A stretch of DNA of 64,000 nucleotides from Nitrososphaerota archaeon (GTDB lineage Archaea; Thermoproteota; Nitrososphaeria; Nitrososphaerales; Nitrosopumilaceae): contig VHBH01000003.1 in NCBI GenBank assembly GCA_016872055.1, forward strand, positions 108,086-172,085. The letters are read 5' to 3'. Position numbers and translations under genes: made by a program. How positions within the stretch are numbered: position 1 is the stretch's first letter; each line of letters opens with the position of its first letter. Of the stretch, positions 1 to 8,950 are shown one piece after another. A model generated the notes under the pieces. It did no database searches and was not told the origin of the DNA. It saw only the letters and a list, made by a program, of their open reading frames with translations.

Positions 1-307
1 CTCCTACGCTCATTATCATCAAGTCCTTTCTGTTTTGCAAGATACTAAGTGCGTGATTTTTTACAGCGTCTTGTGACGCTGCTTCAACTACCATATCCAC
101 ATTATTTGATGATAATAGGTGTGGATTTACAACAATGATTGGTTTTTTTGCTAGCTTAGCAGCAAGCGCCTCCGCTTTGGCATTATCAAAATCATAAATG
201 TGAGTTAGTTCCGCAGGGATTTTGCCAGTATCTATTGCGAGTGCCATTTGTGTGCCAATAGCACCGCACCCCAAAAGCCCTATTTTCTTCAACACAGAAC
301 CGATCAT
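1..307 (-). CDS. nadX: Aspartate dehydrogenase, partial (3' end outside window)
   Basis: The first about 102 residues are present; the reading frame runs off the left edge. A Rossmann dinucleotide-binding motif (IGLLGCGAIGTQMA) follows the start, and the later stretch VDMVVEAASQDAV fits the NAD(P)-binding domain of L-aspartate dehydrogenase. This enzyme oxidises aspartate to iminoaspartate, the first precursor of NAD in many archaea. The ATG at 307 gives nine residues before the glycine motif; a TTG a few codons later is an alternative start. The C-terminal catalytic domain is not visible, so a related oxidoreductase with the same N-terminal fold cannot be excluded, but the motif spacing fits NadX well. 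Confidence 0.8.
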   Translation of the reverse strand, partial: MIGSVLKKIGLLGCGAIGTQMALAIDTGKIPAELTHIYDFDNAKAEALAAKLAKKPIIVVNPHLLSSNNVDMVVEAASQDAVKNHALSILQNRKDLMIMSVG

Positions 308-389
308 GAAGCTAGTAAATGAATTAATGCATATTACCAAACAAATCAAAGTAGGAAGAATTAACTAGCCATGATATAGAAGCACATCC

Positions 390-464
390 ATGGCAAAAAG
401 AAAAACCGGCAAGCACCAAAGATATGCAGATCAGAAAGCTGCTCGACGATGGCGTAAAAAGTAA
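390..464 (+). CDS. Candidate 24-residue basic peptide
   Basis: An ATG-started frame of 24 codons ending in TAA encodes a very basic peptide (MAKRKTGKHQ at the start, RRWRKK at the end). Size and composition resemble tiny ribosomal proteins such as eL41, but I do not recognise it as one. It lies alone between the divergent nadX and nurA genes. There is no clear Shine-Dalgarno sequence and only a weak upstream AT-rich stretch. The strong bias to Lys and Arg with one closing aromatic is unlike random translation of this AT-rich DNA. This is a candidate only. Confidence 0.35.
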   Translation: MAKRKTGKHQRYADQKAARRWRKK

Positions 465-510
465 ATCAGCTTTGAGCTAGTCGCGTGTTAACGGTTCATT
501 CATCCCAAGG

Positions 511-519
511 GTTTTATTT
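511..519 (+). promoter_or_regulatory. TATA box of nurA
   Basis: The sequence GTTTTATTT is centred about 24 bases before the ATG at 539. This is the spacing expected of a leaderless archaeal transcript. No Shine-Dalgarno sequence lies before the start. Confidence 0.5.
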
Positions 520-538
520 TCTGCAATGAATGTAACCT

Positions 539-1378
539 ATGCTTAACACGGTTTACAAAGAGGCAATTAAAAACCGCGAAAAGATACTCTCCGTTCTAAA
601 GGGGCCCAAATTTGATCAAATAGTAGAGCGTGCAAGGCAAAACTGGGTAGAATACAAGCCAAAAAAGCAGGATGCCGTGTTATGTGGAATTGATTCTAGC
701 TTTAACAGTACAAAATTTCAGGGAATGGAATTGTGGGTTGTGACCGCAGTTGCCATACAATCTGACGGTACAGTAGTAGACGATCTACACAGGCAGGGCT
801 TGGGCAGGGTTGGCCTTGATATTTCAAGAATGGCAACCGAGATGGAAGTAGACATTTGCAAAAAGGCAGTCGAAGTATCAGATATTGTGATGATGGACGG
901 CTCCCTATACTCGCAATTCATGACAAGGCAGGCAGGCCTGACTCCAGAAATTGTTCGAGTCATGACACACAAAGACAATGTCATTTTTATTGCAAAAACA
1001 TCAAACACAAACGTCCAGTTCAAGGAACTGGGATCACTGGCAGGGGACATTTTCTATTATAATCATGCAACCAAAACGCCAGGATTTAGCAAGATTTTTG
1101 TTGACTCTGAATTTGGACGCGATAAGCAAATCTCTTCAATTTATGCAAGACTGTCAGACTCTACACCGCTAATCAAAATTGAATTTTTTGGCGGCAACCA
1201 CTCTGAAGATGAGATAAAATCAATCCTAGACAGACTTTACAAGACAAGTGTCGGTGGATACCCCTACGCACTAAAGCTCGCACACAATAACTGCAAAATT
1301 AGCAGCGCAGATTTGGCAAAGCTTGTCAGTTTGTATGGGATATCAAATGAGATAGGGTCACGCGAAGTTTTAGAATGA
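539..1378 (+). CDS. nurA: NurA domain 5'-3' nuclease
   Basis: This is a 279-residue protein of the NurA family, the nuclease that works with the HerA translocase and Mre11-Rad50 in resecting DNA double-strand ends. The conserved acidic metal-binding sites are visible: GIDSSFN (Asp at about residue 52) and VMMDGSLYSQF (Asp at about residue 120), with a further conserved region VDSEFGRDKQIS. Length is somewhat below the 330 or so residues of crenarchaeal NurA. The herA, mre11 and rad50 genes start 2.8 kb downstream on the same strand, separated by three unrelated genes, so the usual resection cluster is loosened here. The 3' end overlaps the convergent gene at 1370 by nine bases. Confidence 0.8.
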   Translation: MLNTVYKEAIKNREKILSVLKGPKFDQIVERARQNWVEYKPKKQDAVLCGIDSSFNSTKFQGMELWVVTAVAIQSDGTVVDDLHRQGLGRVGLDISRMATEMEVDICKKAVEVSDIVMMDGSLYSQFMTRQAGLTPEIVRVMTHKDNVIFIAKTSNTNVQFKELGSLAGDIFYYNHATKTPGFSKIFVDSEFGRDKQISSIYARLSDSTPLIKIEFFGGNHSEDEIKSILDRLYKTSVGGYPYALKLAHNNCKISSADLAKLVSLYGISNEIGSREVLE

Positions 1379-1894
1379 TCTCGGTTTGTGATTAATCACA
1401 TTTAGTGTAGTTGTTCCTTTAATTCCAGCTAGCTTGCGAATCTTTTTTGTCACAATATCTGAGATTTCATTGTATGTCGGAGCCACAACATTGCAAATAA
1501 TCTGCGATGAAAAGAGGACGTCGCCATCGATCACCTCTGTAATTTTGCTCAGGTTTTGCAAGGTGTCGACTTCTTTTCCCTTTTCGCAGTCAAGTAAAAT
1601 GTATGCATAAGACATATAGGTATCCAAAACATCCTTGCCATCAATTTTTTTGACAATGGTGTTTTTGCCGTCTGCCATCAGAGTGTATGTTGCCCTAATT
1701 CTTGGAAGCTTGCGAATCTTTTTTGTTATAATATCTTTTAACAAATCTTCGGAGCTTACCTCCAGTTTGGTCAGAATGTCGTAGGTGCCAAACACTCCGG
1801 TTGCCATCTTGACAGAGTCAATTGATCTCAGGGAAGATAGAACATAGTCTTCAGAACCACTTTCGCATGTTATTAGGACGTATGCTTTTGCCAA
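1370..1894 (-). CDS. Tandem Lrp/AsnC ligand-binding (RAM) domain protein without HTH
   Basis: These 174 residues consist of two copies of the small alpha-beta RAM domain that forms the effector-binding half of Lrp/AsnC regulators. The repeats begin at AYVLITCESG (residue 4) and AYILLDCEKG (about residue 96). Each ends in a helix with the matching phrase ITKKIRKL or VTKKIRKL followed by PRIRATYTL or AGIKGTTTL. There is no helix-turn-helix, so it probably does not bind DNA alone. It may sense an amino acid or form mixed oligomers with full Lrp proteins such as the one at 37488; that is inference. It overlaps the 3' end of nurA by nine bases. Confidence 0.75.
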   Translation of the reverse strand: MAKAYVLITCESGSEDYVLSSLRSIDSVKMATGVFGTYDILTKLEVSSEDLLKDIITKKIRKLPRIRATYTLMADGKNTIVKKIDGKDVLDTYMSYAYILLDCEKGKEVDTLQNLSKITEVIDGDVLFSSQIICNVVAPTYNEISDIVTKKIRKLAGIKGTTTLNVINHKPRSF

Positions 1895-2151
1895 CCTAAT
1901 CTATTAGGCCAAACTAGACAAAAAGTATTTTGTAAGTCACCTTTTTCAGTTTTTTACGTCAAATGTATAATTCAACAAAATGCAACTAGAAGTTTACTAT
2001 TTGGCATATGTCGATTTACTTATATGGTAAATTTTACAATAAAATCCTATAATTATTCAAATATCATGAAATATAGATAAAATAATTATAATCTCTAATG
2101 TTTTTTTTACATTTTAATAAAAAACATTAATGAGTAAATCGCTTTTCGTGC

Positions 2152-3189
2152 ATGGTTATACAGTCACTACAAGTCTATGCTAGCGTAAAATCATATGCCC
2201 TAAAGGGCAATCTTTTAACAAAAAAAGATCTACAAACATTATCAGAATCTAGGAACCTGGACGAGTTGGTAACCCGACTAAAGAATACGACATATAATGA
2301 TTCCATATCAAAGGTAACAAAGCCATTTTCTGCGCAAAAAATAGAGCTTGCTCTACGAGACAGGCAAGCGGAGCTGCACCAAATTATGATGCAGGTATGT
2401 GGTGGATCTAATGTAATGTTTGCATATTACCTGAAATTTATTTTGCGAAATCTGAAAATTATTTTAAAAGGAAAAATTCTTGGCCGACCGCAAAACGAAA
2501 TAGAGGCATCTCTGAGTCTGTATCCAGAAGGACTCATAAAAGAGCGTGACATTGTTCTCAAGGCTCTGGTTGCAAAAGACATCGAGGAGGCAGTTAGTGT
2601 TCTAAAGGCAATTGGGATTGGCGAAGAGGTAGAAAAGGCATATTCGCTGTATATTGAGAAAAAGCAAATACAGGTACTGGACTTGTATTTTGACAAGTCA
2701 TTTTATGAGAACCTCAGTAAGACCGTCATGAGTTCAGGCGAATTCACATTACATTCTGTTTGTGGAATTGAGATTGACTTTTACAACATGATGAGTATTT
2801 TGCGGGGTAAATTCTGGAATCTGGATCAAAATCAACTACAGGATATAATTGTCTCAAACGTATCAAGTGAGGTAAAGGAATTACTTGCGCGGATGATTAG
2901 TGCAGATTCCATCAAAAATGCTTTAAATGAGCTTCTTAGGACTCGCTACAAGGATCTAGTTCCGCCAGATGAGGATGATGTGATTGTAAAGTTTGAGCGC
3001 TCATTTGAGCGCAGAATCTACGACACCATGAATGCCCAATTTGTCCGTATTTTTGGCTTTTCTACAGTAGTTGCAATAGTGAGACTCTTAGACTATGAAA
3101 TAAGAAACCTCTCATCAATTACATTCGGTGTAGAACAAAATATTCCAAGTCAAACTGTGATGGACAGATTAATTGTAAAGGAAACTTAG
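2152..3189 (+). CDS. atpC: A-type ATP synthase subunit C
   Basis: The 345-residue product matches the archaeal/vacuolar ATPase subunit C (V-ATPase subunit d) family, which joins the central stalk to the membrane rotor. It is almost entirely alpha-helical, with three similar helical bundles. The N-terminal phrase LQVYASVKSYALKGNLL and the segment LKFILRNLKIILKGK are typical of the family, and length is normal. The other synthase subunits are not in the window. An AT-rich region with a TATA-like TTTAATAAAA about 30 bases upstream precedes the ATG. The 3' end overlaps the convergent gene at 3186 by four bases. Confidence 0.85.
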   Translation: MVIQSLQVYASVKSYALKGNLLTKKDLQTLSESRNLDELVTRLKNTTYNDSISKVTKPFSAQKIELALRDRQAELHQIMMQVCGGSNVMFAYYLKFILRNLKIILKGKILGRPQNEIEASLSLYPEGLIKERDIVLKALVAKDIEEAVSVLKAIGIGEEVEKAYSLYIEKKQIQVLDLYFDKSFYENLSKTVMSSGEFTLHSVCGIEIDFYNMMSILRGKFWNLDQNQLQDIIVSNVSSEVKELLARMISADSIKNALNELLRTRYKDLVPPDEDDVIVKFERSFERRIYDTMNAQFVRIFGFSTVVAIVRLLDYEIRNLSSITFGVEQNIPSQTVMDRLIVKET

Positions 3190-3983
3190 CTTTGTCTTGC
3201 TATGTGATACTTGAGTTTCTCTACGGTAGACTTGATGTTGGCGCTCAATCTTTGATATGCCTCCAACGTTTGTCGATCTAGCAATATGTCTTTTTGTACC
3301 TTCCACTCTGAAGTAATCATTATCTTTGCATGTGATTCCTTTTTCGGCTTGTACTTGTACCAGTATGAGTCGTCCTTTACAATTTGCGAGATTTCATAGT
3401 TGACCTTGGCCTTTGGTTTGTATACAGATACTGTTATGGTGTGATCTTTGAGTAATGCATGCATCATGAGCTCACGCAGTTTTTTGTCTTCGTTAAGTAC
3501 CGCAATTACATCGTCAGCAATCAAACCCGGAGGAAGTGTTGTGAGCTTGCCATATCCACTCCAAATAAAGTCCTCTACCTTGGAGTGAAATCTTCCTTTG
3601 AGTATTTTGGTCAGAGTTCCAAAGTTCAGCGGTCCAAGATCATACTCGGATGGAAAGGATAGAAAAAGTCGTAGCTTCCACATAGTTCCTTCTGCAATTC
3701 CCATTCCATAGAATCCTCCAGGGGCAAACCCACTTTTTGACACAGTTTTTCTCTTGAGTACGTCAATGTAATCGAAATCTCCGGTTACCTTGATTACTCC
3801 TCTGCTTGCTACTCCAGGATTTGGGCCGTCAAGGGATGAACGTGGATAATCATACTCAAAATCCATCATCCCATCTGGGATAAGCTGGCAATCTAGACCA
3901 AGTGAGTCTAGGTGCTTGTATAGTTTTTTTGCTAACTTTTCTTCGACAGTTGTTGCAACGATGGTGTCTGGATAGTGTAGCAC
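3186..3983 (-). CDS. Conserved hypothetical protein, 265 aa
   Basis: I do not recognise this family. The protein is soluble, with no signal peptide or membrane segment, and starts with GTG at 3983. Visible features are a glycine-rich central part (GFAPGGFYGMGIAEGTMWKLR, about residues 87-106), which reads like a structured loop, and a C-terminal lysine-rich helix. The central region contains SGYGKLTTLPPGLIADD. It stands between the ATP synthase C gene, which it overlaps by four bases at the 3' end, and the divergent herA operon. A TATA-like AT-rich stretch (TAAAAATATT) lies about 23 bases upstream. Its length and clean codon structure make it a real gene of unknown function. Confidence 0.65.
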   Translation of the reverse strand: MLHYPDTIVATTVEEKLAKKLYKHLDSLGLDCQLIPDGMMDFEYDYPRSSLDGPNPGVASRGVIKVTGDFDYIDVLKRKTVSKSGFAPGGFYGMGIAEGTMWKLRLFLSFPSEYDLGPLNFGTLTKILKGRFHSKVEDFIWSGYGKLTTLPPGLIADDVIAVLNEDKKLRELMMHALLKDHTITVSVYKPKAKVNYEISQIVKDDSYWYKYKPKKESHAKIMITSEWKVQKDILLDRQTLEAYQRLSANIKSTVEKLKYHIARQS

Positions 3984-4216
3984 TGGTAGTGTATGTATTC
4001 AATATTTTTAAGATTATCTATTTAAAATGAAAAGAATCTTAAAAATTACATGATCGATTATCGAAATTCAGACTAAATTAGGTATAAATGTGTAATTTTT
4101 ACATCATGTTTAATTGCGCACATATGCTAAACAAAGGTCAGCTTAGAATCAATCTTGGAATTTATTTATCACGCCGGGTTAGTTTTTTGCATGAGATTTT
4201 TTGATGGGGTTGCACC

Positions 4217-5743
4217 ATGACGTTAGGAGTAGTAATTGGTGAATCAAAACCAACAGCAGTCACTGCGCAGACATCGCGTCCATTGTCAGTTGGAGAATAT
4301 GTAATAATTGATTCGCAAGATGGTAAACTGCTTGGCCTAGTTGAAAGATCATTTGTGACTAGCGCGGCACTGACTGATATTCATAATTTTGATGAGGCAA
4401 TAGAAAGTAAGGAAATCGCAGATATTAATTCACGTGATAAGAGTTTCACTGCAAAGATTGGAATCTTGGGATACTTGGCACAATTGCAAAAAAGTGTCGT
4501 AGTGTTACCCGCAATTCCGCCAATTCCCGGAACTGGAATTTTATCTGCAACCAAGGATGATCTAGGGAATATTTTTGCACCGCAGAAAGACGAGTGGGTC
4601 AGAGTCGGTACGCTACTTAGAAATTCACAAATTGAAGCTAAAATAAACTTGAACAAAATTGTGTCTCGTCACTTAGGAATTTTGGCAATGACTGGAATGG
4701 GAAAAAGTAACTTGGTCTCATTGCTAGCAAAGCAAATTTCCACAGTAAACGGGACTCTGATAATTTTTGACTATCACAATGACTATGCAGACCTACACAT
4801 ACCTGGAATCAATGTAATTGACGCAAAAATAAATCCAAGACTATTGGATGCAATCACATTATCGGATGTTTTAGAAATTAGAGAAAATGCAGACATTCAA
4901 CAAAGAATTTTGAGGTTAGCATTTAGTCCAGATGTCAAAGAATCTAAGAATTTTTGGGACGCATTAGACCACAATGTGGAGATGATTGGTGCAAATCCAG
5001 AACGAAAGGATGACAGGCACTCTGCAGATAGGGTACGAGACAAAATAGACGATGCCAGACATAGGTTCTCTGACGTTTTGGATCCAGACATCATGGATCC
5101 TCTCGGCCTCATAAAAGAAGGTAAGATAAACGTGCTAAACATCTCGGAGCTATCAGAAAAGCAGGCAAATGTTGCACTAGCGTACTATTTCCAAGAATTA
5201 CTCACGGATAGAAAATCAGCATTGTTGGCAAAAAGCGCAAAGGCTAAGTCATCGCACAGGTACCGATTCGAGTCGCCAGTCTTTGTAATAATTGAGGAAG
5301 CGCATGTTTTCATTCCAAAGGGGGAGGAAACCCATACAAAATACTGGGCTGCCAAGATTGCCCGAGAGGGACGCAAGTTCGGCCTCGGACTATGCATAGT
5401 GTCACAAAGGCCAAGAAACATTGATCCAAATGTGCTATCACAGATGGGCTCACTTGCAGTAATGAAAATAGTCCAAGAAGACGACCAGCGCCAGATAACA
5501 GCTGCAGCTGAATCCATTTCTCATGATTTGATTAATCAGTTAACATCGCTAAATGTAGGTGATGCAGTGTTTGTAGGTCAATGGGTGAACCTTCCTGCCA
5601 TAGTGCACATTGAGGAGGTAAAAAACAAGCCAGTAGGGTCTGATAAAAATGCCATTTCGGAATGGAAGTCTACGAAAAAATTCGAGAAGATTGCAAACGA
5701 ATCCACGCAAAAATTAATACAAAAAGATCTATTGCTTGACTAG
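4217..5743 (+). CDS. herA: HerA DNA translocase/helicase
   Basis: This 508-residue FtsK/HerA-type ATPase pumps DNA to the NurA nuclease during end resection. The N-terminal 90 or so residues form the HAS-barrel. A P-loop AMTGMGKSN lies at about residues 158-166 and a Walker B with glutamate doublet, VFVIIEEAHVF, at about 355-365. The sensor region VSQRPRNIDPNVLSQ and the following arginine-finger segment are present. Length is usual for HerA. It leads an operon: the mre11 start codon follows the stop by one base and rad50 overlaps mre11. A TATA-like TTTATTTATC ends about 47 bases upstream, so this operon may carry a short leader. Confidence 0.92.
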   Translation: MTLGVVIGESKPTAVTAQTSRPLSVGEYVIIDSQDGKLLGLVERSFVTSAALTDIHNFDEAIESKEIADINSRDKSFTAKIGILGYLAQLQKSVVVLPAIPPIPGTGILSATKDDLGNIFAPQKDEWVRVGTLLRNSQIEAKINLNKIVSRHLGILAMTGMGKSNLVSLLAKQISTVNGTLIIFDYHNDYADLHIPGINVIDAKINPRLLDAITLSDVLEIRENADIQQRILRLAFSPDVKESKNFWDALDHNVEMIGANPERKDDRHSADRVRDKIDDARHRFSDVLDPDIMDPLGLIKEGKINVLNISELSEKQANVALAYYFQELLTDRKSALLAKSAKAKSSHRYRFESPVFVIIEEAHVFIPKGEETHTKYWAAKIAREGRKFGLGLCIVSQRPRNIDPNVLSQMGSLAVMKIVQEDDQRQITAAAESISHDLINQLTSLNVGDAVFVGQWVNLPAIVHIEEVKNKPVGSDKNAISEWKSTKKFEKIANESTQKLIQKDLLLD

Positions 5744-5744
5744 T

Positions 5745-6875
5745 ATGATCTTTTCCCATATTTCAGATACGCATTTGGGTCTAACTCAGTACGGATTACA
5801 AGAGCGAGAGGATGATGTCTATTCTGCGTTTAACGAGTCAGTTGATGTCTCCATTAAGGACCATGTGGATTTTGTGATATTTGCAGGAGACATTTTCCAT
5901 GTACCAAACCCGACCGGCACTGCAATACTGCAGATGGCAAACGCGCTCAGGCGCCTCAAGCAAAACAACATTGATTCGTTTTTTGTGCTAGGTGAGCACG
6001 ACATTTCTCGGATTCGCTCTGCGCCAATTCCGTACGTGTACCATAATTTGGAATTCTCAAAATATGTAGGCAATGGCAAGCCATTTGTATACAAGGACGT
6101 TCTGATTGCGGGTTTTGATAAGATCAGACGAGGGGAAATGCCCCAGTTTTTGGATCGATTTTCGGAGATTGATAGAATTGCATCGCAGCATACAGGCCAT
6201 AAAATTCTGATAATGCACCAGGGAATTGCTGAGGTAAACCAGTTTGCAGGCGAGCTTACATCAACAGATCTGCCAAAAAATTTCACATATTATGCTATGG
6301 GTCATCTACATGATAAGTTCCTAAAGCAATTCCCACATCTTTTAGGACCAATCGCATACCCAGGTTCAATAGAAATGACAACAAGCGAGGGAATCAAGGA
6401 AACGCAGAAAGGATTCTATATTGTCGACATTTCCACAAGCGAGGCAAAACCAAACTGGATAAAACTCGATACGCGTCCACAGTTATCAGAAAAAGTTGAA
6501 TTTGAAAAACTATCACAGTCAGTAAGCAGTATTTTAGACAAAATTTCAACTCTTTCAAAAAAACCCATCGTGGAACTAAAAATCCACGGAAAAGAAATCG
6601 AGTCAGAGATAATCCAGACTCAGATTGCAAGACTAGCACCACATACCTTACACTATACCTGGAAAATACTACAGGCGGAGGGCTCCAATGGTACAATACT
6701 ATTAGAGAGACCATCAAGTATTGACGATGAATTATTCAGACTGGCATCAAACTACTTGGGATCAAATGAAAAGGCGATATTCGCTATACAGGAACTGCTA
6801 CCATTACTATCATCAAACAAGGTAAAGGAAGCAGAGCAGGCAATCCTAGAGGACTATGAGAGGTTCAAGAAATGA
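5745..6875 (+). CDS. mre11: Mre11 DNA double-strand break repair nuclease
   Basis: This metallophosphoesterase forms the Mre11-Rad50 complex for DNA-end processing. The phosphodiesterase motifs appear in order: ISDTHLG near the N-terminus, FAGDIFH at about residue 48, LGEHD at about residue 85 and MHQG and GHLH further on. Motif III reads GEHD where many Mre11 proteins have GNHD. I place the start at the ATG at 5745, one base after the herA stop; an in-frame TTG at 5736 would add three residues and overlap herA. The C-terminus overlaps rad50 by four bases (ATGA), which indicates translational coupling. Confidence 0.9.
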   Translation: MIFSHISDTHLGLTQYGLQEREDDVYSAFNESVDVSIKDHVDFVIFAGDIFHVPNPTGTAILQMANALRRLKQNNIDSFFVLGEHDISRIRSAPIPYVYHNLEFSKYVGNGKPFVYKDVLIAGFDKIRRGEMPQFLDRFSEIDRIASQHTGHKILIMHQGIAEVNQFAGELTSTDLPKNFTYYAMGHLHDKFLKQFPHLLGPIAYPGSIEMTTSEGIKETQKGFYIVDISTSEAKPNWIKLDTRPQLSEKVEFEKLSQSVSSILDKISTLSKKPIVELKIHGKEIESEIIQTQIARLAPHTLHYTWKILQAEGSNGTILLERPSSIDDELFRLASNYLGSNEKAIFAIQELLPLLSSNKVKEAEQAILEDYERFKK

Positions 6876-8950
6876 TAAAAACCATAGAACTAGGCAATTT
6901 TATCTCGCATTCGGAGACAAAGCTGGACTTTGATGACGGCGTGACTGTTTTTGTAGGGGACAATGGTGCTGGAAAATCAAGCATAATTGACGCCATAACA
7001 TTCGCATTGTTTGGAGAGCACACACGCAAGTCAAACAAGAGCCTAATCAGGCGTGGAAATACGCAGGCATATGCCAAAGTCAGATTTAGCTCAAAGAGTA
7101 GGACATTTGAGGCCACACGCAAAATAGACTCGAAGGGCACACTTGCCGCCCAGTTTGTCGAAATCCAGGGAGACCAGGAGATATTGCGCTCTGCTGGTGA
7201 GCGCAGGCAGTTTGGCGAATCCACTACACATGAAATAGAATCCACATTAGGACTAGATTTTCAAAAACTAAAGGTCGCATCAATTGTCCAGCAGGGCGAA
7301 CTGAGCTCCATAATCAAGGCAAAGCCAAAGGAGTTCAAGGAATTGCTCAATGCAATAATTGGGATCGACAAGCTTGACTTGGCATCAGAGAACCTCAAAA
7401 TGGTGCAAAAATCATTTCGCCAGACAATTTACAGAAAATTTGGCTACGACGACACCCACATTCCGCTATTAGAAAAAGAAATTGAGGAAAAAAACCTAGA
7501 GATAAAAAATTGCGAGCCTCAAATGTTTGAATTACAGCAAAAAAAGGAAGCCAAGGCCAAAGAACTTGAAATGCTGCAAAGCAAAATTAGTCTTGATTCT
7601 GCCAAAGAATTGACACTTAAGCAAATCGAGGAGCGAAAATCAGAATTTACAAAATACGTCAAAGATGCCATAATATCAATCCAAAAAATCATCATAGAAA
7701 AGGAGAGAAAGATTCGCGACTGCCAAGGCTGCTTTGAGATATCCGGTGAAAAAGACGAACTGGAGGTAAGACTCGAGTCAATAAAGTCCCAGATCGAGGA
7801 TTCAAGAAGAAAGAGCACCGAACTAGAAACGAAAAAAGCAGTCCTAATAGAATATGCAGAACTTGCAAAAAAGCTTCAGCTCCAAGATGGAAAATGTCCA
7901 GTCTGCGACTCTCATGTGAACAGACTCAAGCCAATCTTTCAAGTAGAACATATCAAAGAAGAACAAGAAAGCATCAAATTACAAATCCAGTTACTAGAAT
8001 CAAAAAAATCAAGCCTAGCTCAGGAAGAAAGGGAAACAATAGAGCACAGTAAAAAGGCAACAGCGGCAAAAGCAACACTTGACGCTCATTCTATACAGAG
8101 TTCAGAGCAGATCAACATTCTGGTCCAGGAAGTAGAGGCACAAAAGGCGCAAATCCAGAAAATTCCACTCGTCATGACCACATCTGGCTTGCTGGAAGCA
8201 TCAGAGATTGATTCTCACGCAAAAATATTATATGAAAAAATCGTAAAGATGCAACAAGAAATAGAAGGATTTGATCAGGCCGAATTTACCAAGCTAAAAT
8301 CAAAAACAGAATCGGCCAAAAAAGAACTCAGCGGACTAGACCAGGAATACGGCGCAGTAACACAAAAAATAACACACGCAGCAGCACGAATAGGTCAAAT
8401 CAAGTCAGTTATGTTAGAGCTGACACATGTGAAAAAATATATCGCGCAGCTGGATGAAATCCATGATAACATCTACAACCGGGACGGCCCAATTGCCATA
8501 AGCCTTCGATCATGGGCACTATCAACAATATCCGCAAAGGCATCAGAATACCTAGAGATGCTAAACACAAAGATCCACAGAATGACACTTGTGGAAAAAA
8601 TTAGGGACATTTCCATTACGTGTTATTCCAAAAATACCATAATTGACATTGATTCGCTTTCTGGCGGAGAGCAGGTAAGTGTTGCACTGTCTCTTCGACT
8701 TGGTATGGCGCACTTGCTAGGATCATCTAATCTGAACTTTGTCATATTGGATGAGCCGACAACACATCTTGATAGTGAGCGACGTAGGTCCTTGGTGAGG
8801 GTTTTGTCCCAGCTGACTGACGTTGCAAACACAAACCCAATCCAGTTTATTATAATAACACACGATGCCGAAATCTTTGAAGACTCTTCAGTTGAGAAAA
8901 TTTATCGATTCGAGTCCAGTGAGAACGGCACACAGGTAGCCTTGCTCTAG
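6872..8950 (+). CDS. rad50: Rad50 ATPase
   Basis: This SMC-like ATPase is the partner of Mre11. Walker A (GDNGAGKSS) is at about residues 30-38, the zinc hook CPVC at about 342-345 in the middle of two coiled-coil arms, the ABC signature LSGGEQ at about 596 and Walker B VILDEPTTHLD at about 626. At 692 residues it is shorter than the roughly 850-900 residues usual in other archaea; the loss is in the coiled coils, so the arms are short. The 3' end overlaps the convergent HEAT-repeat gene by four bases. Confidence 0.93.
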   Translation: MIKTIELGNFISHSETKLDFDDGVTVFVGDNGAGKSSIIDAITFALFGEHTRKSNKSLIRRGNTQAYAKVRFSSKSRTFEATRKIDSKGTLAAQFVEIQGDQEILRSAGERRQFGESTTHEIESTLGLDFQKLKVASIVQQGELSSIIKAKPKEFKELLNAIIGIDKLDLASENLKMVQKSFRQTIYRKFGYDDTHIPLLEKEIEEKNLEIKNCEPQMFELQQKKEAKAKELEMLQSKISLDSAKELTLKQIEERKSEFTKYVKDAIISIQKIIIEKERKIRDCQGCFEISGEKDELEVRLESIKSQIEDSRRKSTELETKKAVLIEYAELAKKLQLQDGKCPVCDSHVNRLKPIFQVEHIKEEQESIKLQIQLLESKKSSLAQEERETIEHSKKATAAKATLDAHSIQSSEQINILVQEVEAQKAQIQKIPLVMTTSGLLEASEIDSHAKILYEKIVKMQQEIEGFDQAEFTKLKSKTESAKKELSGLDQEYGAVTQKITHAAARIGQIKSVMLELTHVKKYIAQLDEIHDNIYNRDGPIAISLRSWALSTISAKASEYLEMLNTKIHRMTLVEKIRDISITCYSKNTIIDIDSLSGGEQVSVALSLRLGMAHLLGSSNLNFVILDEPTTHLDSERRRSLVRVLSQLTDVANTNPIQFIIITHDAEIFEDSSVEKIYRFESSENGTQVALL

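Noticed and set aside
4106..4204. 32-codon ATG frame upstream of herA
   Set aside because: Overlaps the likely herA promoter and has no protein-like features.
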